NCBI GenBank assembly: GCA_031266495.1
Contig: JAISAX010000365.1
Location: 1-8,742 of the forward strand
Origin: Opitutaceae bacterium
Lineage (GTDB): Bacteria > Verrucomicrobiota > Verrucomicrobiae > Opitutales > Opitutaceae
Direction: 5' to 3'
DNA length: 8,742 nt
Part shown: positions 6,829-8,742 of the stretch, in pieces
Layout of the letters: each line of letters starts with the position of its first letter
Numbering within the stretch: position 1 is the stretch's first letter
Position numbers and translations under genes: made by a program
The notes under the pieces: model-generated
Told to the model about the DNA's origin: nothing
Seen by the model: the letters and a program-made list of their open reading frames with translations, nothing else
The model's database searches: none

Positions 6829-6873
6829 TCGAGCCCGCTTCCGGGCGAGTCCGTTTTGCGTACAGTGACCAGT

Positions 6874-7536
6874 ATGTATTCGACATCGCCCCGTTACCAT
6901 TGGCTGAAAACCCGCCGCCCGCATCGGCTCCACCGGCGCGCCTTCACCTTGATAGAGCTGCTGACGGTCATCGTCATCATCGGCATTCTTGCCGCCATCA
7001 TCATCCCCACCGTCGGCAAAGTCCGCGAGAGCGCCCGGCGCGCGCAGTGCGTATCCAATCTCCGGCAAGTCGGCATGGCGATCCTGGCGTATGCCGGGGA
7101 TAACAAAGACAAACTGCCCGGCCCGTTGTGGGTGAATATGGAAACGTTTGGCAAAGGCGCGGACACAAAGCTGCTGGGCACGCGACTGGCACCTTACGTC
7201 GAGGTAACGTTGCCGGATGACCCGCAGGAAATCCGCCAGATTCCGGTGTTGAACTGCCCTGCCTGGCTGGCCGCGACAACCAACGCGAAGGGCAAGGCAT
7301 GGAAGATGGGCGACAAGGTTCTCATGCAGGGCGGTCCATACAGTGGTAGCACAAAACCTCCGTTCGGGAACGCTACCTTTTCCCCTGCTTATCTCACCTG
7401 GATCGCTGCGCCATCCACCGCCGAGGCGTTGATCGAACGCGAGGGCGCGGACGCCGGCGTCACCAAACCTGTCCACGGCAACGTCCGCAACCAGCTCTAC
7501 CTCGACGCCCACGTGAAGACCGTCGCCGTTCAGTGA
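6874..7536 (+). CDS. Prepilin-like protein with N-terminal methylation motif (type II secretion/pseudopilin-like)
   Basis: The 220-residue product has a basic leader and a type III prepilin motif '[31 protein letters not shown]' (20-50). Cleavage by prepilin peptidase is expected between Ala23 and Phe24, with Glu28 at mature position +5, followed by the hydrophobic helix that packs into a pilus or pseudopilus. '[25 protein letters not shown]' is the conserved region after the helix in the large prepilin-like family of Verrucomicrobiota and Planctomycetota. Near the end, His201 and Asp211 fit the H-X9-DG motif, but DG is replaced by DA (LYLDAHV). I chose the ATG at 6874, not the upstream in-frame ATG at 6697, which lies inside the regulator gene and would place a long tail before the prepilin leader. 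Members are abundant near glycan-degradation genes in these phyla; their function is not established. The gene diverges from the regulator and shares its operator region. Confidence 0.86.
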   Translation: MYSTSPRYHWLKTRRPHRLHRRAFTLIELLTVIVIIGILAAIIIPTVGKVRESARRAQCVSNLRQVGMAILAYAGDNKDKLPGPLWVNMETFGKGADTKLLGTRLAPYVEVTLPDDPQEIRQIPVLNCPAWLAATTNAKGKAWKMGDKVLMQGGPYSGSTKPPFGNATFSPAYLTWIAAPSTAEALIEREGADAGVTKPVHGNVRNQLYLDAHVKTVAVQ

Positions 7537-7552
7537 CAGCCGGATTTCACAT

Positions 7553-7635
7553 AAAGATCGCGAAGGACGCAGAGCAAAAAGAAGAGGTTTCCCGCCGGCA
7601 CGGCACCTCGCGATCGTTGGCTCTTCGCGATCTTT
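7553..7635. repeat. Inverted repeat in convergent spacer, possible dispersed element or terminator
   Basis: AAAGATCGCGAAG (7553-7565) and CTTCGCGATCTTT (7623-7635) are exact 13-bp reverse complements with a 57-base interior. Outer flanks stay partly complementary (CACATAAAG against CTTTGTGT), and a related CTCGCGATCGTTG sits just inside the right arm at 7607-7619. The element fills the 149-base gap between two convergent genes, so it could act as a bidirectional terminator, although the large interior is unusual for one. Its style (CGCAAAGA/CTTTGTGT) resembles dispersed intergenic repeats I recall from environmental genomes; this copy alone cannot prove that. Confidence 0.6.
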
Positions 7636-7685
7636 GCGACCTTTGTGTAAAAGTCCGGAAGGTTGTCAGGAATTGGCATGACATC

Positions 7686-8742
7686 TCACGCGTTTGCGGT
7701 TTTCTGCCGCGTTCGCAACCACGTCACCAGTTCCGCCGTCCCCGCCGCCATGCCGATGCGCGGCGTGTAGCCCAGATCACGCCGCGCCGCCTCGATTGAA
7801 AACCAGTGGCCCTTCGCCAGCTCCGCCGCCACGAAGCGCGTCATCGGCGGCTCCCCTCGCCTCCGCAGCAACCGCCACGCCGTCTCGCACACCGCGCCGA
7901 TCGCCGATGCCGCGCGCAACGACACCCGCCGGCGCACCGGCGGCTCGCCCAGCGCCGTCAGCAGGGCGTTAATCCAGTCCCACAAAAAAACCGGTTCGTC
8001 ATTCGTCACGAAATACGCCTTGCCCGCCGCTCCGCCTGTATCCGCCAGCGCACGCTCCGCCAGCACATGCGCATCCACCGCGTTTTCGACATGCACCATG
8101 TCCACACGATTGCGCCCGTCGCCGATGATCCGCAGCCGCCCCGCCCGCGCCCGCTCCAGCACGCGCGGCACGAGGTGCGGATCGCCCACGCCCCAGACCA
8201 GATGCGGCCGCAGCGCCACCGGGCGCAACGCATGTTCTCCCCCCCCCCCCCCCTGCCCCTGCCCCGCCGCGCTCGCCGCGCACACCTCGCGTTCGGCAAT
8301 GGCCTTGGTCAGCGGATACGGGCTCGGGCACGCCTCCGTCAACGGCAGCGATTCGTCCGCGCCGGCCAGATCGCGACCGTTGTACACCACGCTCGGCGTG
8401 CTCGTATAAACCAGCCGCCGCACCCCGTGCCGCCGGCAGCCCTCCAGCAATGCCCGCGTGCCGAGCACGTTGGTCTTGTAAAAATCCTCGTAACGCCCCC
8501 ACACGCCCACGCGCGCTGCCACATGAAAAACCGTCTCCGCCCCGCGGCACGCCTCCGCCACCGCTGACGCATCGTCGAGCGACGCGCGCACAAACCGCAC
8601 GCCACGGGCCTCCAGGTCCGGGGCGGGCGTCCGCCCGAGCACCGCCACGGGACGCCTTGCCGCCAGCAGGCGCGCCACCAGACGCCGCCCGAGAAACCCC
8701 GTCCCGCCCGTCACCAGCGCCGTCCCCTCCGCCAGGGGGGGG
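7686..8742 (-). CDS. oleD: OleD-like NAD(P)-dependent 2-alkyl-3-oxoalkanoate reductase, 5' end beyond window
   Basis: This is an extended short-chain dehydrogenase (3-beta-HSD/epimerase class). Numbering from the GTG at 8714: the nucleotide-binding loop TGGTGFLG is at 2-9, 'VFHVAARVGVWGRYEDFYKTNVLGT' at 62-86, Ser in 'YTSTPSVVYNG' at 103-113, and the catalytic Y133-P-L-T-K137. 'WGVGDPHLVPRVLERARAGRL' (174-194), 'GKAYFVTNDEP', 'IGAVCETAW' and 'GHWFSIEAARRDLGYTPRI' match my recollection of OleD. OleD reduces the 2-alkyl-3-keto acid made by OleA, before OleC/OleB form long-chain olefins. Ole genes are known from some Verrucomicrobia; the others would lie beyond the right edge. No ATG is visible: the frame stays open through PPLAEGTALVTGG to the edge, and normal family members have a few residues before ALVTGG, so the GTG is probably not the start. 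A G15 run encodes Gly155-159 in a non-conserved loop. General sterol-dehydrogenase-like function is the alternative. Confidence 0.82.
   Translation of the reverse strand, partial: PPLAEGTALVTGGTGFLGRRLVARLLAARRPVAVLGRTPAPDLEARGVRFVRASLDDASAVAEACRGAETVFHVAARVGVWGRYEDFYKTNVLGTRALLEGCRRHGVRRLVYTSTPSVVYNGRDLAGADESLPLTEACPSPYPLTKAIAEREVCAASAAGQGQGGGGGEHALRPVALRPHLVWGVGDPHLVPRVLERARAGRLRIIGDGRNRVDMVHVENAVDAHVLAERALADTGGAAGKAYFVTNDEPVFLWDWINALLTALGEPPVRRRVSLRAASAIGAVCETAWRLLRRRGEPPMTRFVAAELAKGHWFSIEAARRDLGYTPRIGMAAGTAELVTWLRTRQKTANA
8239..8265. repeat. C15 homopolymer plus CCCC-TG repeats inside oleD
   Basis: Fifteen C (8239-8253) are followed by TG-CCCC-TG-CCCC. On the coding strand this reads GGGGCAGGGGCA and then G15, encoding GQGQG and further Gly. 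A gain or loss of one base would shift the frame and end translation at a stop near 8006 or 7999, removing about a third of the enzyme. The adjacent G-runs also give the coding strand G-quadruplex potential. Sequencing error in the run length is a real possibility, but the frame as given is intact. Confidence 0.88.
8735..8742. repeat. G8 (or longer) homopolymer at the window end
   Basis: The last eight bases are all G and the run may continue. On the oleD strand it is a C-run just upstream of the nucleotide-binding loop, read as prolines in the open frame. It may mark a contig edge where assembly stopped. Confidence 0.7.

Noticed and set aside
6697..6873. Upstream ATG (6697) as start of the prepilin-like protein
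   Set aside because: It would overlap the regulator's DNA-binding domain on the other strand, cross the operator, and put about 80 residues before the prepilin leader.
6814..7512. 232-codon minus-strand open frame
   Set aside because: Antisense to the prepilin-like gene, whose leader, helix and conserved motifs are clear.
7806..8567. 253-codon plus-strand open frame
   Set aside because: Antisense to the OleD-like gene; Arg/His/Pro-rich, no family motif.

Overview
The window looks like chromosome from a high-GC member of the Verrucomicrobiota, most likely the Opitutaceae. This is inferred from gene content: two PEP-CTERM (exosortase-sorted) proteins, an autotransporter-type beta-strand-repeat protein, a LacI/PurR regulator with the 'LGYQPDPML' hinge style, a prepilin-like H-X9-DG-type protein, a heparinase II/III-family lyase and an OleD-like reductase. 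No rRNA, tRNA or CRISPR is visible.

Layout. (1) Bases 3-761 (+): 3' part of a secreted PEP-CTERM protein, followed by a perfect 11-bp palindromic hairpin (794-821). (2) Bases 861-2107: an accessory-looking patch with a decayed tyrosine-recombinase C-terminus (861-1095, frameshifted just before its catalytic Tyr), a GNAT acetyltransferase (1143-1775) and a 66-residue ORF with the best Shine-Dalgarno of the window (1793-1993). The 5' part of this patch is visibly more AT-rich than its surroundings. (3) Bases 2122-6813 (-): a lacI-type regulator, an autotransporter-repeat PEP-CTERM protein and a secreted heparinase II/III-like lyase, read in that order; the last two overlap by ATGA. (4) Bases 6874-7536 (+): a divergent prepilin-like gene. 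(5) Bases 7537-7685: a convergent spacer holding an inverted repeat. (6) Bases 7686-8742 (-): an OleD-like 2-alkyl-3-oxoalkanoate reductase, open at the window edge and carrying an in-frame G15 run.

How the parts fit. The clearest regulatory signal is an exact 17-bp element, TCTAACACTGGTTAAAT, present twice in opposite orientation at the two ends of the lacI-type gene: 5619-5635, touching its stop codon, and 6812-6828, touching its start codon. Each copy is a near-palindrome of the size expected for a LacI-family operator. Together they are placed to control the regulator itself, the divergent prepilin-like gene and the downstream PEP-CTERM/lyase pair. I read regions 3-4 as a self-regulated polysaccharide-degradation and cell-surface locus; the substrate cannot be told from the sequence.

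Other notable structure: long G/C homopolymers (C13 at 2108-2120, C15 at 8239-8253, at least G8 at the window end), of which the C15 lies inside a coding frame. I did not find a convincing wholly new system. The best candidates for follow-up are the operator pair with its lyase locus, the homopolymer in oleD, and the integrase-remnant/GNAT patch.
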